Below, piece after piece: positions 25,901 to 32,979 of a stretch of 64,000 nt of DNA. The notes beneath the pieces are model-generated. The model was not told the DNA's origin, ran no database searches, and saw only the letters and a list, made by a program, of their open reading frames with translations. The position numbers and the translations under genes are program-made. The DNA lies in NCBI RefSeq assembly GCF_000710615.1, contig NZ_JDTH01000002.1:674082-738081 (forward strand). The letters are read 5' to 3'. The DNA is from Haladaptatus cibarius D43. Lineage in GTDB: Archaea; Halobacteriota; Halobacteria; Halobacteriales; Haladaptataceae. Positions within the stretch are counted from its first letter, which is position 1, and every line of letters starts with the position of its first letter.

Positions 25901-26699
25901 GTTGGAGGTCATCGACGGCATCGGTCGCACCGAGTCCTTGCTGACGATCCGTATCGTCTTCCAATCCGGAGAGGCCGTCAGACGGCGCTTCGTCTTCGAT
26001 GCCGGAGGGACTTCCCGTCCCTCCTATCCTATCGTTCAACTCGTCCCCTGTCGGGCCTTGCTCATCGACGTCCCGGATGTTGTCGTCACCGCCGTAATCG
26101 ATTCCGCCGGGCGCTTCGAGCCGGTCGGGCGGCGACGAGCCATCACCGGAACCACCCGACGACGAGTCGCCTGTGCTGTCGTCTGGGGACGACCCCGAAT
26201 CAGGCACGTCACGAACGTTGTCGTCGCCACCGTAGTCGATTCCGCCGGGGGCTTCGAGACGACCGTCGAACGAACTGGTTCGCGCCATCTCCGTCACATT
26301 TGCCGACTGATCCATCGTCTCCAGCGAGTGATTCGTCGGTGGTGCCATCTCCGCGGTCTTTTGCACCTCTTCGACGAACTTCTTGTTCCGCGACTTCGAC
26401 TTCTTATCGACGCCGACGTCTGCTTCTATCGACTCCGCCGCCGAGGTCACAGTGTTCCGCGCCGCCTTCCTTGCTTCCGCGACGGCCCGGTCGGTATCAA
26501 TCGCCCCCGCCTTCGAGGACGCCGCTTCTACTGCTTTCTCGGTCGCTTTCTTGGCTTTCTCCGCACCACTTTTGGCCGCTTGTTCGGCTCGACTCGGTTC
26601 GTCACTCTGTCGGTCGTCTCGATGTTGTGTAGCCGATTGTTTCGCCCGCTTCTTCTCGTCACTCCCACCGCCGCCACCTCGTGTATTCGGCATCGGCAT
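22923..26699 (-). CDS. Giant Gly/Asp/Glu/Arg-rich protein, virus-like operon
   Basis: 1258 residues, the largest gene here. The N-terminus is Gly- and Lys-rich, then a ~100-residue Ala/Lys/Glu coiled-coil stretch. Two copies of RLEAPGGIDYGGDDN (~residues 147 and 200) flank a Ser/Gly/Asp linker. The middle (~280-480) is alpha-beta with repeated DGSVQYT/DGSVNVTD-like strands. Residues ~590-760 contain Ala-rich helical segments that may touch a membrane (VGLLAGSFAASYGAIS). A 9-residue tandem repeat (RASELTDQP type) follows near residue 830. The tail is long and charged. Looks like a structural or tape-like protein; no family recognised. Coupled to neighbours by 4-nt or shorter overlaps. Confidence 0.7.
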   Translation of the reverse strand: MPMPNTRGGGGGSDEKKRAKQSATQHRDDRQSDEPSRAEQAAKSGAEKAKKATEKAVEAASSKAGAIDTDRAVAEARKAARNTVTSAAESIEADVGVDKKSKSRNKKFVEEVQKTAEMAPPTNHSLETMDQSANVTEMARTSSFDGRLEAPGGIDYGGDDNVRDVPDSGSSPDDSTGDSSSGGSGDGSSPPDRLEAPGGIDYGGDDNIRDVDEQGPTGDELNDRIGGTGSPSGIEDEAPSDGLSGLEDDTDRQQGLGATDAVDDLQQQLRNNNPELYNQRDLWSIEYNQGENAVELNIDQQAYRRRQAREFEEEILANNGAGLDEDDVTIREEDGKLVAQYSDEGKQKLTRQRIKDQTGAEYVEVNTASDGSVQYTPIFGDQPDQLETPDGQHVLTTDEVETPTRGTDEWREWRADTIENQLEDESGRNLSVSVDEDGSVNVTDIEAQTHNRQNAGTGGQLGERILEDEIEAANPGVHADVGRGPTGQLEVETKAVDQDDFDWSFGLGGPEDEVEGALEGASQTITATTNDVAETVFDDGRGGSDSIIADGLRTVGLNREAKEFKKNASNSGIATALRYAGKDDTAAAFESNLSGFGKGTVKGTGAIADVPGLVETGLEGVEYGAYGTNETLEGRGREFLDESRNRGTAVASAVVEQAKQNPAESVGLLAGSFAASYGAISTASKVGKRTELATRMAIQPGEEALGRAGYAATKAAKGRKAANRYFPNKEPLLFSEEAAIRGGKRAAGAVKSKAARAAQFARTGELPATPYQNAVVDSIRAGGTRGELEVDTEAQRSGDLYHLLQARGELEFDTASGQSWGSKSTDQLRASELTDQPRASKSTERPRASESTFVAAKSEPLGSDTSSILDATLDSRRPTRGAETTSETESATESADSTETASTTPVEGDIESAVESSEPSESLQRIAGDAQGRSELAQAMQEFGVNVREFVADESGQASLAGRGRSRGTETSGEIQDDRVTPNLYQQAVDRQVKAGYEVLEGGDYDGVGRPFASETDTVRESRRRQNRAQESELNARKGRPRGRFELSLTQPQTPAETQAQREQFSQMLENGQIDLDLVRGFVGADTDTDMQEDLDIATDVDTRAKSQTDTAQQTRPDFRRNRNDLELELEFEAERETETETETEVEDEPPRPWKSKRRGGSEFSLGGGRSSGGDRGLGAGWFNEFVTAFGTGAGPREVASDFGSGAVDLTEQRQTKAQAAGGAGIEAAEATFSFDGFGVDVTGESESESDEQDGWFL
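24145..24225. repeat. 27-bp tandem repeat, three units
   Basis: Three in-frame 27-bp units (GTCGATTYTGACGCCCTC core) plus a partial fourth to ~24241, inside the giant protein gene. On the coding strand they give the nine-residue unit RASxSTDQP/RASELTDQP. Confidence 0.8.
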
Positions 26700-26914
26700 C
26701 AGTCGTCACCTCCAGTTGCCGCGGCCTCTGCCGCCAGATACTGTGTTTGGGCCTTGTAGCCAATGCTGAAGGCCCCGACCACCGACACACCAGCAGCAAC
26801 GAAGAGGGCGTGTTGCACTATCCCCGATGCGAAGAGGCCGCCACTCACGCCGAACACGGCGGTCGCAACGAACAGCAGTCGAGACGCCAGCACGCCTTTC
26901 TGCCACGTCATCAT
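26699..26914 (-). CDS. Small two-helix membrane protein
   Basis: 71 residues, MMTWQKGVLASRLLFV. Helix 1 LLFVATAVFGVSGGLFASG, helix 2 LFVAAGVSVVGAFSIGY, then an Ala/Glu tail. ATGA overlaps link it to the genes on both sides. Looks like a small membrane constituent; no family recognised. Confidence 0.7.
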   Translation of the reverse strand: MMTWQKGVLASRLLFVATAVFGVSGGLFASGIVQHALFVAAGVSVVGAFSIGYKAQTQYLAAEAAATGGDD

Positions 26915-27072
26915 TCGTCCTCACCGCCGTCCGTGCAAATGCTCTCGATACGCCCGCTGGTGCCCGTTCGCTCCGCGAGTTTCTCCAAGAGTTCCTCGTA
27001 ATCACTCGCGGTCATCACGGTGCTCGACCGGTGCCCTTCGCGTTCGATGAGTTCGAGTCCAAAGCCCCGCAT
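26911..27072 (-). CDS. Small acidic protein (53 residues)
   Basis: Short gene encoding MRGFGLELIEREGHRSSTV then MTASDYEELLEKLAERTGTS and an acidic tail. The start ATG 27072 shares a base with the upstream stop (TAATG) and the stop overlaps the downstream ATG (ATGA), which strongly supports it as real. Predicted soluble and helical. Function unknown. Confidence 0.75.
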   Translation of the reverse strand: MRGFGLELIEREGHRSSTVMTASDYEELLEKLAERTGTSGRIESICTDGGEDE

Positions 27073-27701
27073 TACATCCCACCTGCCGTGAATCGGTAGC
27101 CAGCGTAGATGACGAACGTCACGGCGAGCAATCCGTACATCAGCGCGGTCTGGCTCATCCCGCCGAAGAGATTATCGAAGAATCCCGGTGGTTTGTCCTC
27201 GGCTTCGAGGTTGATGGTACGCTCGACGAGGTCAACCTCGATGCCGGGGTACGCCGGGTCACGGAGATTGATCGGGTCTGCTTCACCCTCCCGGTGGAGT
27301 GCAACCCATGCGCCAGTGTCGCCGTCGGCGACCATCGCTTTGCGCGGGAAGTAGTATGGCTGGCCGTCGACGGTCACTTTCGGTAGACCCGAGCCGTCCT
27401 GCTCTGGCTTCACCCACTGCGGACTCGTCAGCGTTGAGTCCAGTCGATACCACTTCACGTACCCCTTCTTAGCGAGCCGACTACCCCGCTGGAGGTGGCG
27501 AGCAACGCGCAGATAGTCCAGCGGCGACGTGGACACATCAGGCGGCGAGAAGTCGATAGGTTCGCCTTCCTCGAACTCTTCGGCGAGTTCGTCGAACTCT
27601 GCTTCGCGTTCTGCCCGATGCTCCTCGTAGTACCAGTACGCGACACCCGCGCCAGCGATGCCAACCACGCTGAGCAGGAGGGTGACGATGAGGGTGATCA
27701 T
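27072..27701 (-). CDS. Membrane protein with N- and C-terminal helices
   Basis: 209 residues. N-terminal helix (LIVTLLLSVVGIAGAGVAYWYY), a ~140-residue acidic soluble domain with FPRKAMVADGDTGAWVALHR, and a C-terminal helix (ALMYGLLAVTFVIYAGYRF). The soluble part (GYVKWYRLD, VTVDGQPYYFPRK) is beta-rich. Directly abuts the upstream gene. No family recognised; topology suggests an envelope or assembly protein. Confidence 0.7.
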   Translation of the reverse strand: MITLIVTLLLSVVGIAGAGVAYWYYEEHRAEREAEFDELAEEFEEGEPIDFSPPDVSTSPLDYLRVARHLQRGSRLAKKGYVKWYRLDSTLTSPQWVKPEQDGSGLPKVTVDGQPYYFPRKAMVADGDTGAWVALHREGEADPINLRDPAYPGIEVDLVERTINLEAEDKPPGFFDNLFGGMSQTALMYGLLAVTFVIYAGYRFTAGGM

Positions 27702-28322
27702 TTAGTTCGCCCTCCCGCGACCGAGCAACGGACTTGTATCCGTGTCCGCGTCGTCCTGTATCTCGTTGCGGCGAACGCGACCGAAGTAGTTGTCCTGCAA
27801 TCGCGCGCCCTTGCTCTTCGTCGTCTCGTGGTACGCCGCCGCCAGCGAGTTGAAAATCGGCTTGAACGGATCGAGACTCGTCTTCTCGTCGATTGCCGCC
27901 GCCTGCTCGACGCTCAACGAGTAGCGCGAGTCCGCAAGCGCGTTCCAAATCTCGTTCCCGCGTTCGAACAACGCCGTCGTGCGGCCATGCTCGTCGATGT
28001 CGTCGTCGTCGAGTGGCTTCCAGATCTGGGGCTCATCTTTCATTTCGTTGTAAAAACTGAACCCTTCGTCGGCGAGTTTGACCTTCGTTTCCTGTACTGC
28101 GCGCTTCCGGAGCGTCTCGCTAAACGCGATGTCAGTGACGAGGCCCTTGCGGACGCTCCGCATTTGCATCGCAATGTCCTCGTCGTCGTAGTAGCCGGTT
28201 CCGAGGTTGATTTGTTCGAGTAAATCGCTGTACTCCGAACTCCGAATGATGGAGAAGGCGACGTCGAGGTCGTCGCGCGGCTCGGTGTCGTTGCCACTTG
28301 CTTGGTGTGGTTGTGCTTCCAT
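27702..28322 (-). CDS. Acidic soluble protein, virus-like operon
   Basis: 206 residues, no membrane segment. Mostly helical: AFSIIRSSEYSDLLEQIN, YYDDEDIAMQMRSVRKGL, an FNSLAAAYHETTKSKGARL helix and a disordered acidic end (DDADTDTSPLLGRG). The composition suits a scaffold or internal particle protein. Lies 1 nt after the upstream gene and directly before the downstream gene. No family recognised. Confidence 0.7.
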   Translation of the reverse strand: MEAQPHQASGNDTEPRDDLDVAFSIIRSSEYSDLLEQINLGTGYYDDEDIAMQMRSVRKGLVTDIAFSETLRKRAVQETKVKLADEGFSFYNEMKDEPQIWKPLDDDDIDEHGRTTALFERGNEIWNALADSRYSLSVEQAAAIDEKTSLDPFKPIFNSLAAAYHETTKSKGARLQDNYFGRVRRNEIQDDADTDTSPLLGRGRAN

Positions 28323-28323
28323 G

Positions 28324-28677
28324 TTAGAGATCCTCCGCGAGTGTTTGGCTCATGAGCACTGCCCCGAGGAGCATCACGAGGCCACCGAGGCCGAGGCTCC
28401 CGAGGACGCCGATGTTCAGTATCTGTGCGAGTGTTCTGGTCTGGTAGTCGTAGCTCACGGTGGCGTTGTCCCGAACCGCAGTGCCGTTGAACTCACTGTA
28501 GGAGTACGAACGAGTCTCTCCAGTCCGGATTTCGACGCCCGTCAGCGCGATGGCGCTTCCCGCGATGATGATGATGGCCGCGCCGATCATGGCGACGCCC
28601 TTGTAGCGCAGAAGCTGGCCGATAAGCCAGACTGCGAGGCCAAGAACGACCAGACCGGCCACGACGTTGAATAGCAT
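28324..28677 (-). CDS. Three-helix membrane protein, coat-like candidate
   Basis: 117 residues. Two N-terminal helices (VVAGLVVLGLAVWLIGQLL; GVAMIGAAIIIIAGSAIAL), a short polar loop containing VSYDYQ, and a C-terminal helix (IGVLGSLGLGGLVMLLGAVL). The VSYDYQ + helix end resembles the C-terminus of the 148-residue protein two genes upstream. Coupled to the 26-codon micro-ORF by TAATG. Confidence 0.7.
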   Translation of the reverse strand: MLFNVVAGLVVLGLAVWLIGQLLRYKGVAMIGAAIIIIAGSAIALTGVEIRTGETRSYSYSEFNGTAVRDNATVSYDYQTRTLAQILNIGVLGSLGLGGLVMLLGAVLMSQTLAEDL

Positions 28678-28757
28678 TAATTGGTCACCTCAGGCTGTTC
28701 TGGGTACGATAAAAGAAGGTGAATCGTGTCGGTGGCGTCGGGTTCGAGGCTGGTCAT
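28677..28757 (-). CDS. 26-residue coupled micro-ORF
   Basis: Encodes MTSLEPDATDTIHLLLSYPE plus QPEVTN. Its ATG lies inside the upstream gene's stop (ATGA) and its stop overlaps the downstream ATG (TAATG). Such exact coupling on both sides argues that it is translated. Acidic, no membrane helix. Function unknown. Confidence 0.6.
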   Translation of the reverse strand: MTSLEPDATDTIHLLLSYPEQPEVTN

Positions 28758-29203
28758 CAGACCATCCCCTCCACAGCGGAGGCGATTCCGAAGAAGATCA
28801 GAACCCCCATCCCGACCGGGATGAAGCCAACCACGAGCGTTGTCAGGTCGTCGCTGGCTTGGTAGTCGTAGCTGACTTTCACGTCCTCGCCCTCGTCGAA
28901 GAGGGTGCTCGAACTGTTCAGGTCGAGTGTGCCCGACCCGTCGTCGAGCGTGTAGTCGGACGCAGACGCAACTTCGTAGCTTTCGGACGTGTCGTTGTAG
29001 CCGTAGACCGTCTCGCTCCCCGGGTCAATGTTGTAGCCCCGGAGGTCGATACTCTCGTCGAAACCGACCCCGTGAGAGTCGTTGAGCACTGCCTGCGACC
29101 CAGTGTTGTTCGTGACGGTCGAGTTGACCGGCGAAAGCATGATGAGTCCGACTGCTGCGAAAACTGATAGCGTGATTACGACTTTCGCAGTTCCCGATGC
29201 CAT
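28757..29203 (-). CDS. Pilin- or coat-like membrane protein
   Basis: 148 residues: N-terminal helix (VVITLSVFAAVGLIMLSPV, possible signal), an acidic beta-rich ectodomain with sequons (NNTGS, NDTSES, NSSST), VSYDYQ, and a C-terminal helix TLVVGFIPVGMGVLIFFGIA. That last helix is strikingly like the one in the next upstream gene (TIIGFIPVMLGVLIFVATV). Candidate major membrane/coat protein. Confidence 0.72.
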   Translation of the reverse strand: MASGTAKVVITLSVFAAVGLIMLSPVNSTVTNNTGSQAVLNDSHGVGFDESIDLRGYNIDPGSETVYGYNDTSESYEVASASDYTLDDGSGTLDLNSSSTLFDEGEDVKVSYDYQASDDLTTLVVGFIPVGMGVLIFFGIASAVEGMV

Positions 29204-29219
29204 GTATTAAATATGGACA

Positions 29220-29492
29220 TTAGGTTCGTGCCATAATCGGGCCGACAGTTGCGACGAAGATCAGGACACCGAGCATCACCGGAATGAAACCGATGATTGT
29301 CGCGGTGAGACCAGTCATATTCGAGCTTTCGATTACGTCGTTCGTAATCGGAATCGCCACTCCGACACCGACGATGACAGCGACTGCAATACCGATGATC
29401 AGCGACACGAGGTTTCCTCGTGCCTGTGCGCGGTTGTCATCGCGCATTCGCGTGAGCAATGTTTCGATAAATCCGCTGGGTAGTTTGTCCAT
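29220..29492 (-). CDS. Two-helix coat-like protein, first gene of the minus-strand operon
   Basis: 90 residues: charged N-terminus (FIETLLTRMRDDNRAQARG), helix 1 (LVSLIIGIAVAVIVGVGVAI), a short loop, helix 2 (TIIGFIPVMLGVLIFVATVG). A two-helix protein preceded by a perfect AGGAGGTGA ribosome-binding site 8-9 nt upstream suggests strong expression, as expected for a major structural protein. It resembles spindle-virus coat proteins in size and two-helix layout only; homology is not shown. Confidence 0.72.
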   Translation of the reverse strand: MDKLPSGFIETLLTRMRDDNRAQARGNLVSLIIGIAVAVIVGVGVAIPITNDVIESSNMTGLTATIIGFIPVMLGVLIFVATVGPIMART

Positions 29493-29626
29493 GTAGTGTT
29501 CACCTCCTGATTACCAACCCGTTAAAGGGGGATATGAATAAGAATTGTCGGAGTTATTGAGGTGTTTAATGAATTATCTAAGTATCCAGCACAGTAGTTA
29601 TGTGGATAGAATACCTGTAATGATAT
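29493..29626. promoter_or_regulatory. Divergent promoter region
   Basis: AT-rich 134-bp gap between two divergent operons. Minus strand: AGGAGGTGA at ~29503-29511 and an upstream CTTATTCATAT-type TATA. Plus strand: the start at 29627 is nearly leaderless after GTAATGATAT. Likely the main switch of the virus-like module. Confidence 0.55.
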
Positions 29627-29869
29627 ATGTCAAGTAGTACGGTCAATGAGAAAATTATGACACATCGTCAACAGAATACCCCCGAAGGCGAACCACTCCT
29701 CAAACTGAACCGCAACCTCACCGTCACAGGTGGCGGGAGTGTGAACGTCAACGTCGCTACGGAAGCCTGTGACATTATCGGCTTTCCCCGCGCCGAGAAC
29801 GCCACCGGAACAGAGGTTTCCATTGAAATCTACCGCGACAGATACGTCGTGCGACCCAAGGACGAATGA
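29627..29869 (+). CDS. Small AbrB-like putative regulator
   Basis: 80 residues; an internal ATG at 29657 (MTHRQQNTPE) is an alternative start. The strand pattern LLKLNRNLTVTGGGSVNVNV, a short helix, then VSIEIYRDRYVVRPK looks like an AbrB/SpoVT swapped-hairpin fold, though the match is weak. First gene of the plus-strand operon, coupled to the next by ATGA, and well placed to control the divergent structural operon. Confidence 0.5.
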   Translation: MSSSTVNEKIMTHRQQNTPEGEPLLKLNRNLTVTGGGSVNVNVATEACDIIGFPRAENATGTEVSIEIYRDRYVVRPKDE

Positions 29870-30363
29870 GCACGAACACCCCAGAAGAGGCCTCAACCCA
29901 GCGTTGGGAAGGGTATTCCGATTACCAGTCTGTCAGCAACCGAGTCGCGGCCGCGATCGACGACGCCATCGATGCGTTCGCGTACATTCAGTCGCTCCAT
30001 CTCGAAAATGAGCGCATCCGCCAGCGCGAAGCCGCGCAAGCCCGAAGCCGAATCCTCGGAGTTACCATCAAGCTCCTCCCAGAGCTCGAAGCGAACGCTG
30101 GCCATTCCGACACAGAAGACGATGACGACGTCTACCGCGACATCCTCCAGCGGTGGACGAAATCCTACGACGGCGGAGACGGGTTTCTCGACCGCTTCCA
30201 AACTATCCAACTCCAAAAGGAGTGTCCCGACTGGCTTCACCAGCTCGTCAAAGACATCCGGAAAGCGGGCTGGGAAATTGGCTACCTGCAAGCAGGCCGC
30301 ACCGTCACCGAATCGACTCTTGAACCGAACGAAGAACAAGCACGCTCGATGTTCGAGGAGTAA
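29866..30363 (+). CDS. Helical acidic protein upstream of ATPase
   Basis: 165 residues, no membrane helix. Long helices with RVAAAIDDAIDAFAYIQSL, RQREAAQARSRILGVTIKLL and WLHQLVKDIRKAGWEIGYL; acidic linker (DTEDDDDVY). No family recognised. Overlaps the regulator by 4 nt and ends 8 nt before the ATPase gene, so it is probably an ATPase partner. Confidence 0.65.
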   Translation: MSTNTPEEASTQRWEGYSDYQSVSNRVAAAIDDAIDAFAYIQSLHLENERIRQREAAQARSRILGVTIKLLPELEANAGHSDTEDDDDVYRDILQRWTKSYDGGDGFLDRFQTIQLQKECPDWLHQLVKDIRKAGWEIGYLQAGRTVTESTLEPNEEQARSMFEE

Positions 30364-30371
30364 CAGCATAG

Positions 30372-31250
30372 ATGGAACGCTACAAGCGATTTCTGGAGAA
30401 ATTACACGAGCACGTCCAACGCGATTGGGACCGTCTCATGCCTGTCATCGGCGAAGAAGGGGCCGGGAAAAGCACGCTTATCCTTCAGTCAATCTGGCTC
30501 TACGAACAGATTCGTGGCAACGACCCGACCCCGGAGAGCGTCCTCGATTACATCGTCTTCGATGACCGCGACGCGTTTAAACAGAAGTTGCTAACGGCAG
30601 ACGCTGGCGACCCGATCGGTGTGATGGATGCCGCCCATATCCTGTACAACAAGGACGTGATGATGCCCGACCAGAAGGATGTCGAAAAGAGTCTTCTCGA
30701 CATTCGAACTGAAAACTACGTTATCTTCCTCGGGTATCAGGACTGGGGCGACATTCCCGACCAACTGCGAAAACGACGCGCGAAGAACGTGATTCAGGTG
30801 CCAAGTCGGGGAACGATCAAGGGGTACAACCGCCGCCAACTCGACGAGAAGTACCACAAACTCGACGACATGCAGTGGCCCGACCACGCGCTCACCGACA
30901 CGTTTCCGTCGCTCGAAGGTACGCGGCTCTGGAAGCGCTTCGACGAAGTTGACAAAGAGCGCAAACGCAGGCGTCTCCAGCAAGATGACGACAGCGACGC
31001 CGAACTGACACCGCAGGACGTCGTCGGTAAAATCGTCGTCGAGGACGCACTCGAAGAGTACGTCGAAGTGAATGAGTTTCAGAAGCGAGCGTACTACTCG
31101 AAGTCGTTGCTCCGTTACGATTACCCAGACCTGAGCGATCAGCAGGCAGACCAAGTCCGGTCGGCATTGACTCGTGAGGCAGACCCTGAAACACTCGCTG
31201 ACCTCGATGGGACAGACACCCCACCCCCCACGGGTGAGGGAAAATCATGA
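30372..31250 (+). CDS. P-loop ATPase of virus/plasmid type
   Basis: 292 residues. Walker A GEEGAGKST at residues 27-35, Walker B-like GVMDAA around 80-86, then NYVIFLGYQDWGDIPDQL and RAKNVIQVPSRG, a strand-turn pattern seen in Zot-like and other virus/plasmid assembly ATPases. The C-terminal ~100 residues are charged with a possible small DNA-binding helix bundle (VNEFQKRAYYSKSLLRYDYPD). I recall related AAA-type proteins in His1 virus and PL6-type plasmids, but the link is unverified. Likely drives particle assembly or DNA packaging for the divergent operon. Confidence 0.75.
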   Translation: MERYKRFLEKLHEHVQRDWDRLMPVIGEEGAGKSTLILQSIWLYEQIRGNDPTPESVLDYIVFDDRDAFKQKLLTADAGDPIGVMDAAHILYNKDVMMPDQKDVEKSLLDIRTENYVIFLGYQDWGDIPDQLRKRRAKNVIQVPSRGTIKGYNRRQLDEKYHKLDDMQWPDHALTDTFPSLEGTRLWKRFDEVDKERKRRRLQQDDDSDAELTPQDVVGKIVVEDALEEYVEVNEFQKRAYYSKSLLRYDYPDLSDQQADQVRSALTREADPETLADLDGTDTPPPTGEGKS

Positions 31251-31337
31251 TATACGCGCGCTCGCGCTTTGCACGCGGGCGGGTGCGCGCGACGCTCGTT
31301 CTGGTCTGAAACCGATTTTCCCCCTTTAGAGGTGATT

Positions 31338-31814
31338 TTAGTCGATTTCTTCGGCGGTTAATGGCGACTCGTCAACGTCGAGCTCCTCGGCCAACCCGAC
31401 GATGATGCCTTCGGGGCCGCGCACATAGCAGAGGCGGTACTCGTCTTCGTACTGGGCGACTTCGTCCACGAGTTCGGCACCGTGGGAGCGGAGGCGGTCG
31501 AGAACTTCGTCGATGTCGTCAACGGCGAACATGATACGGCGGATCCCCAGGGTGTTCACCGCGGGTTCCTCGGATCCATTGCGGGTGGCTTCGGGCGTGA
31601 TGAATTTCGCGAGCTCGATGCGGCCGTGGCCGTCAGGAGTTTGCATCATGGCGATATCGTTCTGGACGTTCTCGAGCCCCACAACGCGGTCAACCCACGC
31701 TCCCTCGACGCGCATCTCGCCCTCCAACTGCATGCCGAGCTCCGTGAAAAACGCCTTCGCAGCTTCGAGATCCTCGACCACGATGAGGACGTTGTCCATT
31801 CGCTTGATCGCCAT
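31338..31814 (-). CDS. VOC superfamily (glyoxalase/dioxygenase-like) protein
   Basis: 158 residues with the paired beta-alpha-beta-beta-beta modules of the VOC fold: MDNVLIVVEDLEAAKAFFTELG and IRRIMFAVDDIDEVLDRLRSHGAEL, then YRLCYVRGPEGIIVGLAEE with a metal-binding Glu. Substrate unknown; glyoxalase, dioxygenase or antibiotic-binding protein are all possible. GC-rich and chromosomal in style; it sits just after the virus-like module, so it may be a passenger. Confidence 0.8.
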   Translation of the reverse strand: MAIKRMDNVLIVVEDLEAAKAFFTELGMQLEGEMRVEGAWVDRVVGLENVQNDIAMMQTPDGHGRIELAKFITPEATRNGSEEPAVNTLGIRRIMFAVDDIDEVLDRLRSHGAELVDEVAQYEDEYRLCYVRGPEGIIVGLAEELDVDESPLTAEEID

Positions 31815-32303
31815 AGTCTGAGAAAATTAAGCGAGGAGTGCGCAAATAGACTTCGCTGGCGAGGAAAGCATGGCGTGGAGTTTCGTCGCGAGCGATAAGC
31901 GATTGTATCTACCAATTAGAGGGATCGGTCGAGGTTTATGAGCAAGACAGGTGATAGCGAGTTCTTGAAACTGTGTCCACCAGTGCCGTGAGCAGACGAA
32001 TGCGCTGTACTTACGTTTGAGACGTTAACTCCCTTTGCGGTCATATTCCTAGAAATTTGGGGTGAATGCGGCCGCTCAGAATGATGTCGAGGCTGAATTC
32101 TGTCTGGGTCTAACCAAGAACTGGACACCAATCGACCAGACCCTTCCGCTTCCTTTGAATTCGCGGGATAGGAGTTCTGAAACCGTTTTCGGCACGCTAA
32201 CTGTAGAGTTCAGTCGATAAAATATGGTCTCGTGTACCCCTACTCGAGACAATTAAAATAAGAGAACCAACTCATTGAGTAGCGATTGTCTATCGAACGT
32301 GGG
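31815..32303. other. Non-coding region with direct-repeat copy
   Basis: 489 bp without a credible gene. Holds the first copy of a ~115-bp sequence repeated upstream of the mini-integrase (35291-35405). Confidence 0.5.
32025..32140. repeat. ~115-bp direct repeat, copy 1
   Basis: Diverged copy of 35291-35405; best-conserved parts are AACTCCCTTTGCGGTCATAT, TTTGGGGTGAAT and AAGAACTGGACACCAA. Here no integrase reading frame follows. Together the copies bracket two toxin-antitoxin pairs, a lipoprotein gene and the mini-integrase. Confidence 0.65.
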
Positions 32304-32672
32304 TCACGCTACCAGCCGAACGTGGATGTCGAACTCATCATAGGTGACGACAGGGCGCTTTGACCGACCTTCCTGAACGAATTCAACGACATTCAGTTCC
32401 GCCAGCTCGTTCAAATTGCGACTGACCTCCTTAATGTCGCGCTCGACCAACCGCGCGGCTTCTCGCATACTCGCCGGGTTATGCTGGCGAATCGTCCGCA
32501 ACAGTTCGAGGTTCTTCTCACTGAATAATCGCTGGAGGTCTGCCTCGTCCTGAAGACTGAGGACATTACGCTCCTCCGGTTCTTCGCCCTGTTCCATTGC
32601 TTCGATTGCGTTCAGGGTGTCCTCGTGGAAGTCGTCAGTCGATTCAACCCGAATGTGGAGTGTTGTGCTCAT
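32304..32672 (-). CDS. HTH antitoxin-like regulator (HVO_A0114/TumA type)
   Basis: 122 residues from ATG 32672. N-terminal strand (TTLHIRVESTDDFHEDTLNAI), a linker, then a winged helix (LELLRTIRQHNPASMREAAR, LVERDIKEVSRNLNELAE, wing VTYDEFDIHV). This resembles HVO_A0114-type DNA-binding proteins, which pair with TumE toxins. It follows the TumE-like gene by 22 nt on the same strand. Likely neutralises the toxin and represses the pair. Confidence 0.75.
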   Translation of the reverse strand: MSTTLHIRVESTDDFHEDTLNAIEAMEQGEEPEERNVLSLQDEADLQRLFSEKNLELLRTIRQHNPASMREAARLVERDIKEVSRNLNELAELNVVEFVQEGRSKRPVVTYDEFDIHVRLVA

Positions 32673-32694
32673 TGCCTTGCCTTTGCCGCGTTTC

Positions 32695-32979
32695 TTAGCG
32701 ATACTCGTTGACTTCCCGGACGAACCGACGATACAAGTCGGCCATTCCGGGGAACTCGATGATTGTAACTTCGTTTCCTGTATGCCGTTCGTGGCCTTTC
32801 GTCGTTTCGTGTGCGTTGTCGTATCGAACGACGGTCTCGCCGCCGAGAACCCCGAAGTGGAGTCGGTACTTCCACCCGCATGGATAGCGCGGGTGATTCG
32901 GGGCTTTTCGAATGAGGATGGATTCAACGTAGCCGTCGAATTTCCGTGTCCGACTCACTTCGAGGTCATCGTCTGCCAT
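32695..32979 (-). CDS. TumE-like toxin (DUF6516)
   Basis: 94 residues from ATG 32979. KFDGYVESILIRKAPNHPRY then YRLHFGVLGGETVVRYDNAH and KGHERHTG form the basic beta-rich pattern of the TumE/DUF6516 toxin family. A TTG two codons earlier is possible but less likely. Forms a toxin-antitoxin pair with the downstream HTH gene. Target unknown. Confidence 0.75.
   Translation of the reverse strand: MADDDLEVSRTRKFDGYVESILIRKAPNHPRYPCGWKYRLHFGVLGGETVVRYDNAHETTKGHERHTGNEVTIIEFPGMADLYRRFVREVNEYR

Noticed and set aside
22641-26759. Several long plus-strand frames opposite the 1258-aa gene
   Set aside because: Pro/Arg/Ser-rich shadows caused by GC-biased codons; the minus-strand gene is coupled at both ends to its operon.
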